The notes below the pieces were generated by a model. That model had not been told where the DNA came from. It searched no databases and worked only from the letters and a program-made list of their open reading frames with translations. Below, piece after piece: positions 8,087-17,294 of a DNA stretch of 33,024 nt. The first letter of the stretch is position 1. Each line of letters begins with the position of its first letter. The translations under genes and the position numbers were made by a program. The DNA comes from JAWXTP01 sp044433415 (GTDB lineage Bacteria > Bacteroidota > Bacteroidia > Bacteroidales > Rikenellaceae): the NCBI GenBank assembly GCA_044433415.1, contig JAWXTP010000018.1:1-33024 (forward strand), in the 5' to 3' direction.

Positions 8087-9190
8087 TTAAATTTTCTGAG
8101 TTAATTTTTTCACTACTTTGAACTTTATGAAAAACTCCTTTGAGAAGACTCTAATAACAGTGTAAGCGGGAATAGCTAATAACATGCCTGTAACTCCTGC
8201 TATAGATCCTGCTATCAATATCACAAGGAATATTTCTAGTGGATGAGCCTTTACCGAAGATGAATACACATAGGGTTGAATTATAATATTATCAATAAGT
8301 TGGAAAATACCAAAGATAAATAACATTTTTATAATTTCAAAGGAAATTTCATTATTATTTATAATTTCGGGTGAAGCGATTGCTATTAGTATGCCAATAA
8401 CGGCACCTATTATAGGTCCTATATATGGTATTACGTTTAATATAGCAGAGATTAAAGCTATGATTACTGCATCACTAACACTTAAGTGATTTACAAGTTT
8501 TAATGCTAATGCAATGATGATAAGTTTTATTGTAGACTCTATAAGTAAACCTATGAAATAACGAGATAGAAGGCTTGTTGAAGACGCAATAGCTCTATCT
8601 GCATTATCCTCAAATTTGTCAGGGAAAAGAGCCATAACACCCTCTTTAAAAAGGTTGCTTTCTTTTAAAAAGAAGAAGGTAATAAAGGAAACTGAAAACG
8701 CTCCTATGATAAGAGATATAGTTTTATCTACTAGAGAGCCAAGTCCTACTAGGGTAGGTGTTATATATTCTGTAATTTTCTCAGTTATAGAATTTGAGAG
8801 AAGGTTACTAGAATCGTTGATACGTATGGCAAAGGTATCTGACAGAAACCTATCTAGATTATTTATCTTTGAACTTAATACGTCTACGTATTCAGAAATA
8901 TTAAACTCCGAGATAACAGATATCTTTTGCATCACTATAGGTACAAGATACCATAATGTTAATGCCGTAATTCCCCACATTACAAAAAGGGTAACCGTTG
9001 CAGAAAGCCACAAGGGCAATTTATATTTATATATGTTTATTCCTGATAAAAATTCTACTAAGGGTTTTCCTACGAAAGACAGAACCGCTGATATAAGAAT
9101 ATAAAACAAAACATCACTAAAATACCACATTAAGAAAAATGATATTGCCGTAACTGTTCCAGTAATTATATACTTATAAATAACATTCAT
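8087..9190 (-). CDS. AI-2E family transporter / multi-pass inner-membrane protein
   Basis: The 367-residue protein has the AI-2E transporter (PF01594) layout: two hydrophobic helix pairs in the first ~90 residues, a soluble middle segment about residues 95-150 with a coiled or amphipathic character, then several more helices. The family signature region IPYIGPIIGAVIG is near residue 255, and QPYVYSSSVKAHPLEIF near residue 307. Members export or exchange small solutes; some act as Na+/H+ antiporters, and few have a proven substrate. It lies 33 bases after psd and 54 bases before the transketolase subunit gene, suggesting an operon. Substrate is unknown. Confidence 0.8.
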   Translation of the reverse strand: MNVIYKYIITGTVTAISFFLMWYFSDVLFYILISAVLSFVGKPLVEFLSGINIYKYKLPLWLSATVTLFVMWGITALTLWYLVPIVMQKISVISEFNISEYVDVLSSKINNLDRFLSDTFAIRINDSSNLLSNSITEKITEYITPTLVGLGSLVDKTISLIIGAFSVSFITFFFLKESNLFKEGVMALFPDKFEDNADRAIASSTSLLSRYFIGLLIESTIKLIIIALALKLVNHLSVSDAVIIALISAILNVIPYIGPIIGAVIGILIAIASPEIINNNEISFEIIKMLFIFGIFQLIDNIIIQPYVYSSSVKAHPLEIFLVILIAGSIAGVTGMLLAIPAYTVIRVFSKEFFIKFKVVKKLTQKI

Positions 9191-9213
9191 AGGATTATTT
9201 TTAATAAGATTTA

Positions 9214-9229
9214 GTTTTAGAAGTTACCT
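9214..9229 (-). repeat. 3'-end motif copy after psd
   Basis: The plus strand reads GTTTTAGAAGTTACCT, overlapping the psd stop codon. Read with the gene it is a GGTAACTTCTAAAAC sequence, one of the recurring GGGAACTTCTAAAA-like motifs in this window. Confidence 0.4.
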
Positions 9230-9883
9230 TAACTTAGCTATTTCCGTTTGACTACCGACAACTTTATCTCCTAACTTAACACTAATCTCAGCATCCAAAG
9301 GAAGGAAAAGGTCAACTCGTGAACCAAATTTAATAAAGCCCATACGGTCATTTTGAGCTACTGTGTGTCCTTCTGTTGCATAAGTAACTATACGACGTGC
9401 TAAAAGTCCCGCAATTTGACGGAAAAGAAGTGTTGCTTTACTGTTTTCTACTACAACAGTTGTTCGTTCATTTTCTGTTGAGCTTTTCGGGTGCCATGCC
9501 ACCATAAATTTACCGTGGTGGTGTCTAAAGTATTTAATTATCCCATCTGTAGGATACCAATTTGCATGAACATTCCAAACAGACATAAATACAGATACCT
9601 GTATTCTTTCATCTTTAAAATATTCATCTTCAAAAGTTTTCTCAATAACAACTATAGTACCATCAGCAGGTGAAAACACTCTATTAGGTTCTGTATGTTT
9701 CTCACGGTGTGGTAATCTAAAAAAACGAAGAATTATTAGCCATAAAATTAACATTAATGCACCTATAATTATAGCTACAATTTGAGGTAAATATACAATG
9801 CTTATAGCAGATATAGCACCACATATAATAAAAGAGTTAATTATTATCTTTGTGCCTTCTTTGTCAATTTCGTGTAATTTCAT
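9224..9883 (-). CDS. psd: Phosphatidylserine decarboxylase proenzyme, short type
   Basis: This enzyme decarboxylates phosphatidylserine to phosphatidylethanolamine at the inner membrane. The 219-residue length fits the short PSD-A group. Two hydrophobic segments at about residues 14-53 anchor it. SPADG (71-75), the VHANWYP segment (105-111) and the C-terminal GFIKFGSRVD are family marks. The self-cleavage that makes the pyruvoyl group is expected between Gly187 and Ser188. cdsA lies 106 bases upstream on the same strand. CdsA makes CDP-diacylglycerol, the precursor of phosphatidylserine, so the pair acts in one pathway; pssA is not next to them. Confidence 0.92.
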   Translation of the reverse strand: MKLHEIDKEGTKIIINSFIICGAISAISIVYLPQIVAIIIGALMLILWLIILRFFRLPHREKHTEPNRVFSPADGTIVVIEKTFEDEYFKDERIQVSVFMSVWNVHANWYPTDGIIKYFRHHHGKFMVAWHPKSSTENERTTVVVENSKATLLFRQIAGLLARRIVTYATEGHTVAQNDRMGFIKFGSRVDLFLPLDAEISVKLGDKVVGSQTEIAKLR

Positions 9884-9964
9884 TGAGTAAATAGTTAATA
9901 GTATTCTAGGTAAAAACCTAAATAAGTTGTTTTAGTCTGTATTAAGAGGCGTTCTAATCGTTGG

Positions 9965-9990
9965 TTTTATTCGATTTTTAGAAGTTCCCT
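9965..9990 (-). repeat. 3'-end motif copy after cdsA
   Basis: Read with cdsA, the sequence right after the stop is GGGAACTTCTAAAAATCGAA followed by TAAAA. The same ~24-base string (TTATTCGAYTTTTAGAAGTTC core on the other strand) recurs at 32366-32391 near the ammonium transporter. It is a dispersed short repeat rather than chance similarity. Confidence 0.55.
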
Positions 9991-10814
9991 TAAATATTAG
10001 TGTAATTTTCAATTAGAAAATATATAGCCCAAACAATAGGTGTTGCAAAAATAAGAGCATCAAAACGATCTAAAAAACCGCCATGTCCAGGGATTGAATC
10101 ACCTGAATCTTTAATTTCTACAGAACGTTTTATCATAGATTCGAACAAATCGCCGCATACGCCTAATATAGCAATTAAGATAGCTGTTAAGCACCACGTT
10201 ACCTGATTAAATCCTACTGCTAGTTCACTAGAGAAATATGCAACTATGCCTGCCACTACAAGTCCACCAACAAATCCTTCAATAGATTTTTTAGGTGATA
10301 GTCTAACGCAAAGTCTATGTTTCCCAAATGTAACCCCTATCATGTAAGCACCTACATCGTTAGCCCAAATTATAAATAAGACAGCAATTACCAACTTCGC
10401 TGGCAATGTTGTTAACATCATCATTGGAACTATTGTGTAAAAAATACTAAATAACTCATAAGAAATATTATGAATTGGATTAGTATTTGCAGTAAACATT
10501 TCACCAGCTAGCCTAATCGTAATAAGCAAAACAATTATTGCATAAAATATAGTACTGTCAATATATCCGAATTTATAAACTCCGAAAAAGGTTAAAATTG
10601 CAAATGACACCAACAATCCGAACTGTCTTTTTACTTTTATATCCTTTGGCAATAAGTTTTTTAACATTTCGTTAAGAGACATAAGTCCAATAACAGAAAA
10701 CAATATAAAGTTTGTGAGCTCATTATACAATGTAGCAACAAGCAGAGTCACCCCTAGGACTACTCCACTTGCTGTACGTATAAAAAAATTCTTATTTAAG
10801 AGATTCGATAACAT
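9990..10814 (-). CDS. cdsA: Phosphatidate cytidylyltransferase (CDP-diglyceride synthase)
   Basis: The enzyme makes CDP-diacylglycerol from phosphatidic acid and CTP in the inner membrane. The 274-residue length and about seven or eight hydrophobic helices fit the family. The CdsA signature is complete near the C-terminus: SMIKRSVEIKDSGDSIPGH followed by GGFLDRFD, which holds the metal-binding acidic residues. The loop with LSPKKSIEGFVGG is also typical. The start is 4 bases after the ftsH stop, so the two are translated from one transcript. Confidence 0.93.
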   Translation of the reverse strand: MLSNLLNKNFFIRTASGVVLGVTLLVATLYNELTNFILFSVIGLMSLNEMLKNLLPKDIKVKRQFGLLVSFAILTFFGVYKFGYIDSTIFYAIIVLLITIRLAGEMFTANTNPIHNISYELFSIFYTIVPMMMLTTLPAKLVIAVLFIIWANDVGAYMIGVTFGKHRLCVRLSPKKSIEGFVGGLVVAGIVAYFSSELAVGFNQVTWCLTAILIAILGVCGDLFESMIKRSVEIKDSGDSIPGHGGFLDRFDALIFATPIVWAIYFLIENYTNI

Positions 10815-10818
10815 CTTT

Positions 10819-12831
10819 TTAGTTGTTTGTGTCTGAATTGTTATTCTCTACAGGAGCATCTTCGCTTTTAACAGTACTTGCTTCTGTTTCACGTGAGGCT
10901 TCATCGTCTTTAACCTCATCTTCTGTAATAACTTCCGCTTCTGTATCTTCTGTATTATTAATTCTCTTTCCAAATATGTTTTCTAAATCCTCAGCAAAAA
11001 CTACTTCTCTTTCAAGTAATAATCCAGCTAATTTCTCTAGCCCATCTTTGTTTTCTGTCAAAACAGTTTTTGCCATTTCGTGAGCACTATTAATGAGTTT
11101 TTTCACTTCTAGGTCTATCTGCTCAGCAGTTTTCTCACTATAAGGTTTTGTGAATGCACTATCACCTGACGAATCAAAGAAACTGATATTACCAACCTCT
11201 TCACTCATGCCATAATAAGCAATCATAGCGTATGCCTGTTTTGTAACTCTTTCAAGGTCGTTCAATGCACCTGTTGAAATACGTCCAAATGTTAACTCCT
11301 CAGAAGTTCTACCACCTAGGATAGCTGCCATCTCGTGTAGCATTTGATCTTTAGTGATAATAGAGCGTTCCTCTGGTAAATACCATGCTGCACCTAGCGC
11401 CTTGCCACGAGGAATAATAGTTACTTTAATAAGTGGATTTGCATGTTCAAGCATCCAACTAACTGTAGCGTGACCAGCTTCGTGATAAGCAATAGTACGT
11501 TTTTCCGTATTACTTATTATCTTATTTTTACGTTCTAAACCTCCAATTATACGGTCTATAGCATCTAGGAAATCTTGTTTTTCAACATGATTTTTGTCGT
11601 GACGTGCAGCAATAAGAGCTGCCTCATTACAAACATTTGCTATATCTGCACCTGAGAAACCAGGAGTTTGCTTAGCTAAGAAATCTACTACTAATGCAGG
11701 ATCAAGTTTTAACTTTTTCAAGTGAACATTAAAAATAGCTTCTCTTTCTACAACATCAGGAAGATCTACATGTATCTGTCTATCAAAACGACCAGCACGT
11801 AATAGAGCTTTATCAAGAATGTCAGCACGGTTTGTTGCAGCAAGAATAATAACACCTGCATTTGTTCCAAAACCGTCCATCTCAGTTAAAAGTTGGTTAA
11901 GCGTATTTTCACGTTCATCGTTAGATGAGAATCCACTATTTTTACCTCTAGCACGACCTATAGCATCAATTTCGTCTATGAATACTATACAAGGAGTTTT
12001 ATCTTTAGCTTGACGGAATAAGTCTCTCACACGAGACGCACCAACGCCTACAAACATTTCAACAAAGTCAGAACCACTCATAGAAAAGAAAGGAACGTTT
12101 GCTTCGCCCGCTACAGCTTTCGCAAGAAGAGTTTTACCTGTTCCTGGAGGGCCTACAAGAAGAGCTCCTTTAGGAATCTTACCTCCTAAATCACTATATT
12201 TCTTAGGGTTCTTAAGGAAGTCTACAATTTCCATTATTTCGACTTTAGCTCCTTCTAAACCAGCTACATCTTTAAAATTAATGTTGACAGCATTATTTTT
12301 GTCAAACATCTGAGCTTTTGCTTTTCCAACACTAAATACGTTGCTACCTCCAGAACCGCCACCTTTAGCACCTCTAAAAATAAACATCCATACAGCTACT
12401 AAAAGAAGTAGAGGAATTACTGTAGAAAGAAAAAGTTCACCAAAGAAACTTTTACGTTCTTCAAATTCTAATGCTACATGTTGATTTTCTGCTAAGCCTT
12501 TTTGAATTTCATCAAAATCGTTCTCGAATTTCTCCAAAGAACCTATTCTAAATTCAAATTGTGCACCTGTTAAAGGTATATTTTTATAGCGGGCTTGCTC
12601 TTTAAACTCTGCAACCTTACTTTCTTTTAAATGAACCTCAACATTTTGATTATTAATCACTACAATACGACTAACAGCACCTTTTTCTAACATTGTATTT
12701 TTTACTGTTGGCCACGTAACTTCTTGAATAGTTCCGCCACTGCCAAAAGCATTAAATGTAAAAATAGCTATCGTTATTATAATAATAAAAACCCAAAAAG
12801 GGTTAAATTTTTGTTTTTCAGCTTTAAACAT
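10819..12831 (-). CDS. ftsH: ATP-dependent zinc metalloprotease FtsH
   Basis: FtsH is a hexameric membrane AAA+ protease that degrades misassembled membrane proteins and regulators. From ATG 12831 the protein has 670 residues; an upstream in-frame TTG at 12837 adds only two residues and is less likely. Transmembrane helices lie at about residues 12-30 and 134-152, flanking a periplasmic domain. Walker A GPPGTGKT is at 227-234, Walker B FIDEID at 284-289, the arginine-finger region LLRAGRFDRQ near 343-352, and the zinc motif HEAGH at 450-454. The last ~50 residues are an acidic, low-complexity tail. It leads the ftsH-cdsA unit and follows rsfS, a common order in Bacteroidota. Confidence 0.96.
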   Translation of the reverse strand: MFKAEKQKFNPFWVFIIIITIAIFTFNAFGSGGTIQEVTWPTVKNTMLEKGAVSRIVVINNQNVEVHLKESKVAEFKEQARYKNIPLTGAQFEFRIGSLEKFENDFDEIQKGLAENQHVALEFEERKSFFGELFLSTVIPLLLLVAVWMFIFRGAKGGGSGGSNVFSVGKAKAQMFDKNNAVNINFKDVAGLEGAKVEIMEIVDFLKNPKKYSDLGGKIPKGALLVGPPGTGKTLLAKAVAGEANVPFFSMSGSDFVEMFVGVGASRVRDLFRQAKDKTPCIVFIDEIDAIGRARGKNSGFSSNDERENTLNQLLTEMDGFGTNAGVIILAATNRADILDKALLRAGRFDRQIHVDLPDVVEREAIFNVHLKKLKLDPALVVDFLAKQTPGFSGADIANVCNEAALIAARHDKNHVEKQDFLDAIDRIIGGLERKNKIISNTEKRTIAYHEAGHATVSWMLEHANPLIKVTIIPRGKALGAAWYLPEERSIITKDQMLHEMAAILGGRTSEELTFGRISTGALNDLERVTKQAYAMIAYYGMSEEVGNISFFDSSGDSAFTKPYSEKTAEQIDLEVKKLINSAHEMAKTVLTENKDGLEKLAGLLLEREVVFAEDLENIFGKRINNTEDTEAEVITEDEVKDDEASRETEASTVKSEDAPVENNNSDTNN

Positions 12832-12850
12832 TTTCAATTTAATTTATATA

Positions 12851-12863
12851 AGTGCTAAGCACT
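12851..12863 (-). promoter_or_regulatory. Short palindrome in the ftsH leader
   Basis: AGTGCTAAGCACT is a 6-bp inverted repeat around a single central base, about 20 bases upstream of the ftsH start. It could be a protein-binding site or chance; no promoter consensus is seen beside it. Confidence 0.25.
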
Positions 12864-13005
12864 AATTTATACTGAACCTTTAAAATCTAAAGCGTTAACC
12901 TCAGTTTTGCAAGCTCCTATATATTTCTGTTATATCATCTACCACATATATAACATAAATATAATGAATAAATTTTGTAACTAAGTTAAAAAAACAAATT
13001 CGCCT

Positions 13006-13356
13006 TTATTCAAAAGATTCAAATTCTTCAATACCAGCATCTCCCCACATATCTTCAAGATTGTAGAAATCTCTAGCTTCTGTTTCAAAAACGTGAACAA
13101 TAATGTCTCCAAAATCCATTGCTATCCAAATACCGTTTTCTTTACCTTGTATTCTTATAACTTTTTCGTTTAACTCAACAAAGGCGCGTTCTTCAACTTC
13201 ATCAACAATTGCTGAAAGCTGAGGAGCCGAATCTGCATTACAAACAACAAAATAATCACAAATTGTTCCATCTATGTTACGCAGGTCAAGAGCTACGATA
13301 TTTTTAGCTTTCTTATCTTGAATTGCAGAAATTATTACGTCTTTTAATTTACTCAT
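13006..13356 (-). CDS. rsfS: Ribosome silencing factor RsfS
   Basis: RsfS binds ribosomal protein L14 and blocks subunit joining in starvation. The 116-residue length fits. The family marks KAKNIVALDLRN, CDYFVVCNADS, the EGK-like KVIRIQGKENGIWIAMDFGDIIVHVF region and the C-terminal YNLEDMWGDA are all present. It stands 175 bases upstream of ftsH and is preceded by a good -7 element. Confidence 0.95.
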   Translation of the reverse strand: MSKLKDVIISAIQDKKAKNIVALDLRNIDGTICDYFVVCNADSAPQLSAIVDEVEERAFVELNEKVIRIQGKENGIWIAMDFGDIIVHVFETEARDFYNLEDMWGDAGIEEFESFE

Positions 13357-13460
13357 TTTATATATTTTAACTTTAATATTTTTGTATGTATTTAAGGTAG
13401 TCCTAACAATTAAATTTCACCAGATTTTAATTCAAAAAACCTAAACCACTAAAACCCAGT

Positions 13461-13475
13461 TTGTAGAAACTCCCA
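13461..13475 (-). repeat. 3'-end motif copy after the PCMD-like gene
   Basis: Read on the minus strand this is TGGGAGTTTCTACAA, closely similar to the TGGGAGTTTTTAGAAG sequence after the SLC13 gene. It is a weaker copy of the recurring motif. Confidence 0.35.
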
Positions 13476-13482
13476 TTTGTTG

Positions 13483-13490
13483 CAAAGGTA
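13483..13490 (-). promoter_or_regulatory. Promoter -7 element upstream of rsfS
   Basis: The minus strand reads TACCTTTG followed by C, an excellent match to the Bacteroidota -7 consensus. It gives a leader of about 120 bases to rsfS. No properly spaced -33 TTTG is evident. It lies between the stop of the PCMD-like gene and rsfS, so it separates the sulfation block from the housekeeping block. Confidence 0.55.
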
Positions 13491-13510
13491 GGATTTTTTT
13501 TTCAAATAGC

Positions 13511-14473
13511 CTAATCGTTATAACCTAATGCTATATTGTCTACCCACATTGTTGCTCCTGGTGAACCAACAAATGCTCCTCCATAGCCAGAAGAAATTCT
13601 TAAAACTATATGCGTCGGTGTAGCTCCTTCAGCTGCCCAACCAACCTCTTGAATAGGTACAGCCTTACCTTTACTGTTTTTTGTATAAAGAGGGTCGTTA
13701 ACAATAAGATTCATATATGACTCAAAATTGGAATCTTTAGTAATATCCCCATACATTATTTTTACTCTTTCGTTGTCTATCCATTGATAAACATTTTCTG
13801 AATATCTTCGCCAACCTGTACCTACTCTTTCAGCAAAAATATTACCTTCAGCATCTTCCCAACGTCGTTGCAACAACACGCAAGCCTCACCAGCATTTAC
13901 TCCTGGCAGCTCACTGCTTGAAAACCCAGAATCCATTATACGTTTACCCCCATTTTCATTTTTGAATTTATAGTCAAACTGTAAAAATGAAGGTCTATCT
14001 GTAAATGGTATACCTTGCATTAATTTAGCTAAAGGATTTTTAGTATCCGTAATAGGTTCTTCAAGATGACCTAAAAAGATAGACCCTGTAGCTAGTGCCG
14101 TAATGTTAATTATACCTAAAACTTTTATTTCTTCGAGCTTAGTCTCAAGTCTTACTGCTAAATCTCCATTTCCACGATCCTCAGGAAATACAGTTATACT
14201 TCCCTTTGACACACCACTAACTTTTGCATAAGCAGAACTGTTAGCCCAATTAGAAGTTGTGTTTACAAATGGGACATTCCCCTGTGTTGTTTTAGTATCT
14301 GTAATATCATAGATAGTTTTTGTTGCGCCACCTATAATCCTTGATTCTTTAATTGTTCTTGTTTGCCACTTAGCCATATCTCCATAAGCTATAGGCTCTA
14401 TACGCTGAGACTGAGCAGATGTAGACAATAATGTTAATAATATTGTGAACAAACAAGACGTTATATATATCAT
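13511..14473 (-). CDS. Secreted protein with PCMD-like C-terminal domain
   Basis: The 320-residue protein has a signal peptide (hydrophobic residues 2-19, likely cut after SAQSQ-like Ala/Gln residues) with no lipobox Cys. The rest looks beta-rich. The C-terminus reads THIVLRISSGYGG, then GATMWVDNIALGY, which is the pattern of the Bacteroidota PCMD (putative carbohydrate metabolism) domain, a jelly-roll-like fold without proven function. It is the last gene of the minus-strand sulfate-activation block, 55 bases after the sulfotransferase. It may bind the product or substrate of that pathway outside the cytoplasm, but this is only inferred from position. Confidence 0.6.
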   Translation of the reverse strand: MIYITSCLFTILLTLLSTSAQSQRIEPIAYGDMAKWQTRTIKESRIIGGATKTIYDITDTKTTQGNVPFVNTTSNWANSSAYAKVSGVSKGSITVFPEDRGNGDLAVRLETKLEEIKVLGIINITALATGSIFLGHLEEPITDTKNPLAKLMQGIPFTDRPSFLQFDYKFKNENGGKRIMDSGFSSSELPGVNAGEACVLLQRRWEDAEGNIFAERVGTGWRRYSENVYQWIDNERVKIMYGDITKDSNFESYMNLIVNDPLYTKNSKGKAVPIQEVGWAAEGATPTHIVLRISSGYGGAFVGSPGATMWVDNIALGYND

Positions 14474-14492
14474 ATTACTTTTCTGTTAATTA

Positions 14493-14521
14493 GCTGTTCT
14501 TAAAGACACTTTAAGAACAGC
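14493..14521 (-). repeat. 13-bp hairpin between sulfotransferase and PCMD-like genes
   Basis: GCTGTTCTTAAAG (14493-14505) pairs perfectly with CTTTAAGAACAGC (14509-14521) around a 3-base loop. No T-run follows in the minus direction, so it is more likely an mRNA-stabilising or processing hairpin than a full terminator. Confidence 0.6.
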
Positions 14522-14528
14522 ATATTCT

Positions 14529-15650
14529 TTACTCTTTTGCTCCTTCCAGGCCATAGTTCCATCCCTCAACAGCAAATTTCCATTCTCTTTCTACCGTATC
14601 AATGACCTCTGGGGCATATTTATACGCGTTTTTCTTATAACCTTTTTTTGTATCCAAATATTTTTCTATATCACCTTTAGCATTTTCATAACCTCCTAAA
14701 GATAATACATCATATATTCTTTTTGTAGCAGCTGAAGGGTTTTGTTCAAACTCTTCAAATTTCATTTCTATAAGATTACCTTCTGGAATAAGACCTTTAT
14801 CTTCTTCGTACTTTATGTACATCTCTTTGTAAACTTCTACAATCTGTTTATCAAATTGCGCTTCTTCAATAGCATGTAATTGAAGAGGTTTTATAGTCTT
14901 ATAGAAGAAGTTTCTTGTAGATTCCAGCACTGTATAAGGATTACGCATAAGATAAATAAACTTAGCATTAGGATATATCTCTAATAACTCTTTCACACGT
15001 GCTGTGTGGGGTGGGTTTTTAGATAAATATCGTTCACCTCCTGTGTTTGCCATAGAAATCTTTACTAACTTCTGGAACTCTCTTTTAAATTCATCTTTCT
15101 CTTCTTTTGAAGCTCCTTTAAAAGTCAAATACTTAGAGCAATACTCCATCATATTTTGAGGAAAAAACCAAAAGTTATAGTAGTTACAAGAACTCATATT
15201 TGAAAGAGCAAACTCTTCTTCTTGTGGCAAATCAACATTAAGTTCCATATTGTCTGCTGGGCGCTTATCAGGCATAATAGATGCCATAGTGCCCTTAAAG
15301 AACGATTGTCCCCAAAGAACAATATTAGGAAATACTGTGTGATAAGTAGTTGTAAATCCAAATTGTTTGTCTTTCGCTAATACGTTGTGTACGAATGTCG
15401 TGCCACTACGCCAGTGCCCTATAATAAAAAGAGGATCTTTTGTTAATTCCTTCTTCTCAATTTTCTTACGGTAAATGCTGTTTTGTATAGGTGTTAATAC
15501 ACTTAAAATACGACAAATAACAACAGTTAGCACATACTTTAGTTTATAACCTTTACTAATTTTACGTCCTTTTGTCGTTTTACGAAAAGCACCCCATGAA
15601 GAACCTACCAAGGTATTTATAGGTAATTTATTAAAATCTAAACGAGCCAT
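14529..15650 (-). CDS. PAPS-dependent sulfotransferase
   Basis: The enzyme should transfer sulfate from PAPS to a hydroxyl or similar group of an acceptor. The 373-residue protein has the 5'-phosphosulfate loop GHWRSGTT (residues 78-85) after the strand PLFII. The 3'-phosphate binding segment is FIYLMRNPYTVLESTR (231-246), with Arg236 and Ser244 in the expected positions. SKNPPHTAR (210-218) is a typical Sulfotransfer_3 family segment. It starts 1 base after cysN, so the two are tightly coupled. Bacteroides thetaiotaomicron has a comparable cluster in which the sulfotransferase BT_0416 sulfonates steroid metabolites (from memory). The acceptor here cannot be read from sequence; steroids, lipids or surface glycans are all possible. 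Confidence 0.88.
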   Translation of the reverse strand: MARLDFNKLPINTLVGSSWGAFRKTTKGRKISKGYKLKYVLTVVICRILSVLTPIQNSIYRKKIEKKELTKDPLFIIGHWRSGTTFVHNVLAKDKQFGFTTTYHTVFPNIVLWGQSFFKGTMASIMPDKRPADNMELNVDLPQEEEFALSNMSSCNYYNFWFFPQNMMEYCSKYLTFKGASKEEKDEFKREFQKLVKISMANTGGERYLSKNPPHTARVKELLEIYPNAKFIYLMRNPYTVLESTRNFFYKTIKPLQLHAIEEAQFDKQIVEVYKEMYIKYEEDKGLIPEGNLIEMKFEEFEQNPSAATKRIYDVLSLGGYENAKGDIEKYLDTKKGYKKNAYKYAPEVIDTVEREWKFAVEGWNYGLEGAKE

Positions 15651-15651
15651 T

Positions 15652-17229
15652 TTAAGCGTTCTTAATTACAATAACATTAACACTTTGAGCTACAACAGTG
15701 TTTGCAACTTTCTCTAAGTCACTAGCTGACAATTCTAACTCTTTATTGTCTAATACAACACAAGGAATATGATTATCAAACATTTGACGCTCCAATGTAT
15801 ATGCTTCAAGTTTAGAAGCAGCTATAGTAATAGTGCTATCAGAACCTAAAAGCTGTTCGCGTTCGTCTTTTGTTACTACAGATTCACCTTTAGCCATCTT
15901 AGCAGCCATCTCAGGAGTAATAGCAGTCTCGCTAGCTGCTGTTTCACCTATAATCATACCAACACCACTAGTGTTATTAGTGATAGGGTCTATGATAATG
16001 AAAGCACCTGTAGAGCGGTTATCTTTGTAAGCATCAAAGAATAAAGGTTTCATAGTAGTTAATGAAACACAAGCTATCTCATTAAGTTTTAGAGGTTCAG
16101 AAGGCAGGTGTTCCATAGTGTTTACGTCAACACGATATTTTATGCTTTCTATTCTAACTCTTGTTGTTTGTGTAGTGTGTTTAATGAAGAATTGTTTGTC
16201 AACATCCATCTGTTCTTCATCCATCCATACTACCATAGCTTCTATGTTTCTAGAGATTGTAGGCACATTATCAGGGTGTACTAACATCTCACCACGAGAA
16301 ATATCAATTTCATCTTCTAAAGTAATAGTGACACTTTGAGGAGCAAAGGCTTCTTCTAGCTCACCTTCCCACACATGTATACCTTTAACTTTTGAGCATT
16401 TCATAGAAGGTAAAGCCATAAGCTCATCACCTTTTTTCACTGTACCCGAAGAAACCTTAGCTGAGAAACCTCTAAAATCAAGATTAGGACGTAGAACATA
16501 TTGCACAGGATATCTGAAAGAATCTGTATTTACATCTGTATCGATTTTAACCTCTTCTAAGAAATCTAAAAGCGATTTACCAGTATACCAAGGTGTTTTC
16601 TCAGATTTTTCAACAACGTTGTCGCCTAAAAGTGCAGAAAGAGGAATAGCTGTAATATCAGGTATACCTAGAGGTTCAGCAAATTTAGTATATTCTTCAA
16701 CTATAGAATCAAAAACATTTTTATCAAAGTCTACTAAGTCCATTTTGTTAACCGCAAGTACCACGTGTTTAATACCTAATAAAGATACAAGGTAAGTATG
16801 ACGACGACTTTGAGTAATAACCCCTGTACGAGCGTCAATTAAAATGATAGCAAGATTGGCTGTAGAACCTCCTGTAATCATATTACGAGTATACTGTTCG
16901 TGACCTGGAGTGTCAGCAATAATAAATTTACGAGAGTTTGTTGAGAAGTAACGATAAGCAACATCAATAGTGATACCTTGTTCTCTTTCAGCTTTTAATC
17001 CATCTAAAAGAAGTGCGTAGTCTATCACGTCTTCTCCTGCATTACCAACACGCTTAGAGTCTCTTTCTAAAGCATCTAGTTGGTCTTCATAAAGTTTTTT
17101 ACTATCAAAAAGCAAACGACCAATAAGTGTAGATTTACCATCATCAACAGAACCTGCTGTTAACAATCTTAACAAGTCTTTCTTTTCGTCTCTATTTAAA
17201 AATTCTTCTATGTTTAATATTTCGCTCAT
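15652..17229 (-). CDS. cysN: Sulfate adenylyltransferase large subunit (GTPase)
   Basis: CysN hydrolyses GTP to drive APS formation by CysD. The 525-residue protein has the translation-factor GTPase motifs: GSVDDGKST (26-34), REQGITIDVAYRYF (82-95), DTPGHEQY (106-113) and NKMD (161-164), followed by EF-Tu-like barrels. Unlike many proteobacterial and rhizobial forms, no APS-kinase domain is fused to it; a separate cysC lies upstream. It follows cysD by 65 bases and is joined to the sulfotransferase by a 1-base spacer. Confidence 0.95.
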   Translation of the reverse strand: MSEILNIEEFLNRDEKKDLLRLLTAGSVDDGKSTLIGRLLFDSKKLYEDQLDALERDSKRVGNAGEDVIDYALLLDGLKAEREQGITIDVAYRYFSTNSRKFIIADTPGHEQYTRNMITGGSTANLAIILIDARTGVITQSRRHTYLVSLLGIKHVVLAVNKMDLVDFDKNVFDSIVEEYTKFAEPLGIPDITAIPLSALLGDNVVEKSEKTPWYTGKSLLDFLEEVKIDTDVNTDSFRYPVQYVLRPNLDFRGFSAKVSSGTVKKGDELMALPSMKCSKVKGIHVWEGELEEAFAPQSVTITLEDEIDISRGEMLVHPDNVPTISRNIEAMVVWMDEEQMDVDKQFFIKHTTQTTRVRIESIKYRVDVNTMEHLPSEPLKLNEIACVSLTTMKPLFFDAYKDNRSTGAFIIIDPITNNTSGVGMIIGETAASETAITPEMAAKMAKGESVVTKDEREQLLGSDSTITIAASKLEAYTLERQMFDNHIPCVVLDNKELELSASDLEKVANTVVAQSVNVIVIKNA

Positions 17230-17294
17230 AACTAATTCAAAATAAGTAATTAATGGGGCATTCTAGAAATCAATCCCCTTAAAATAAGGTAATC

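Noticed and set aside
8616..9104. 162-codon open frame on the plus strand
   Set aside because: It lies wholly antisense inside the AI-2E-family gene, whose membrane-protein sequence is convincing. The plus-strand translation has no recognisable features.
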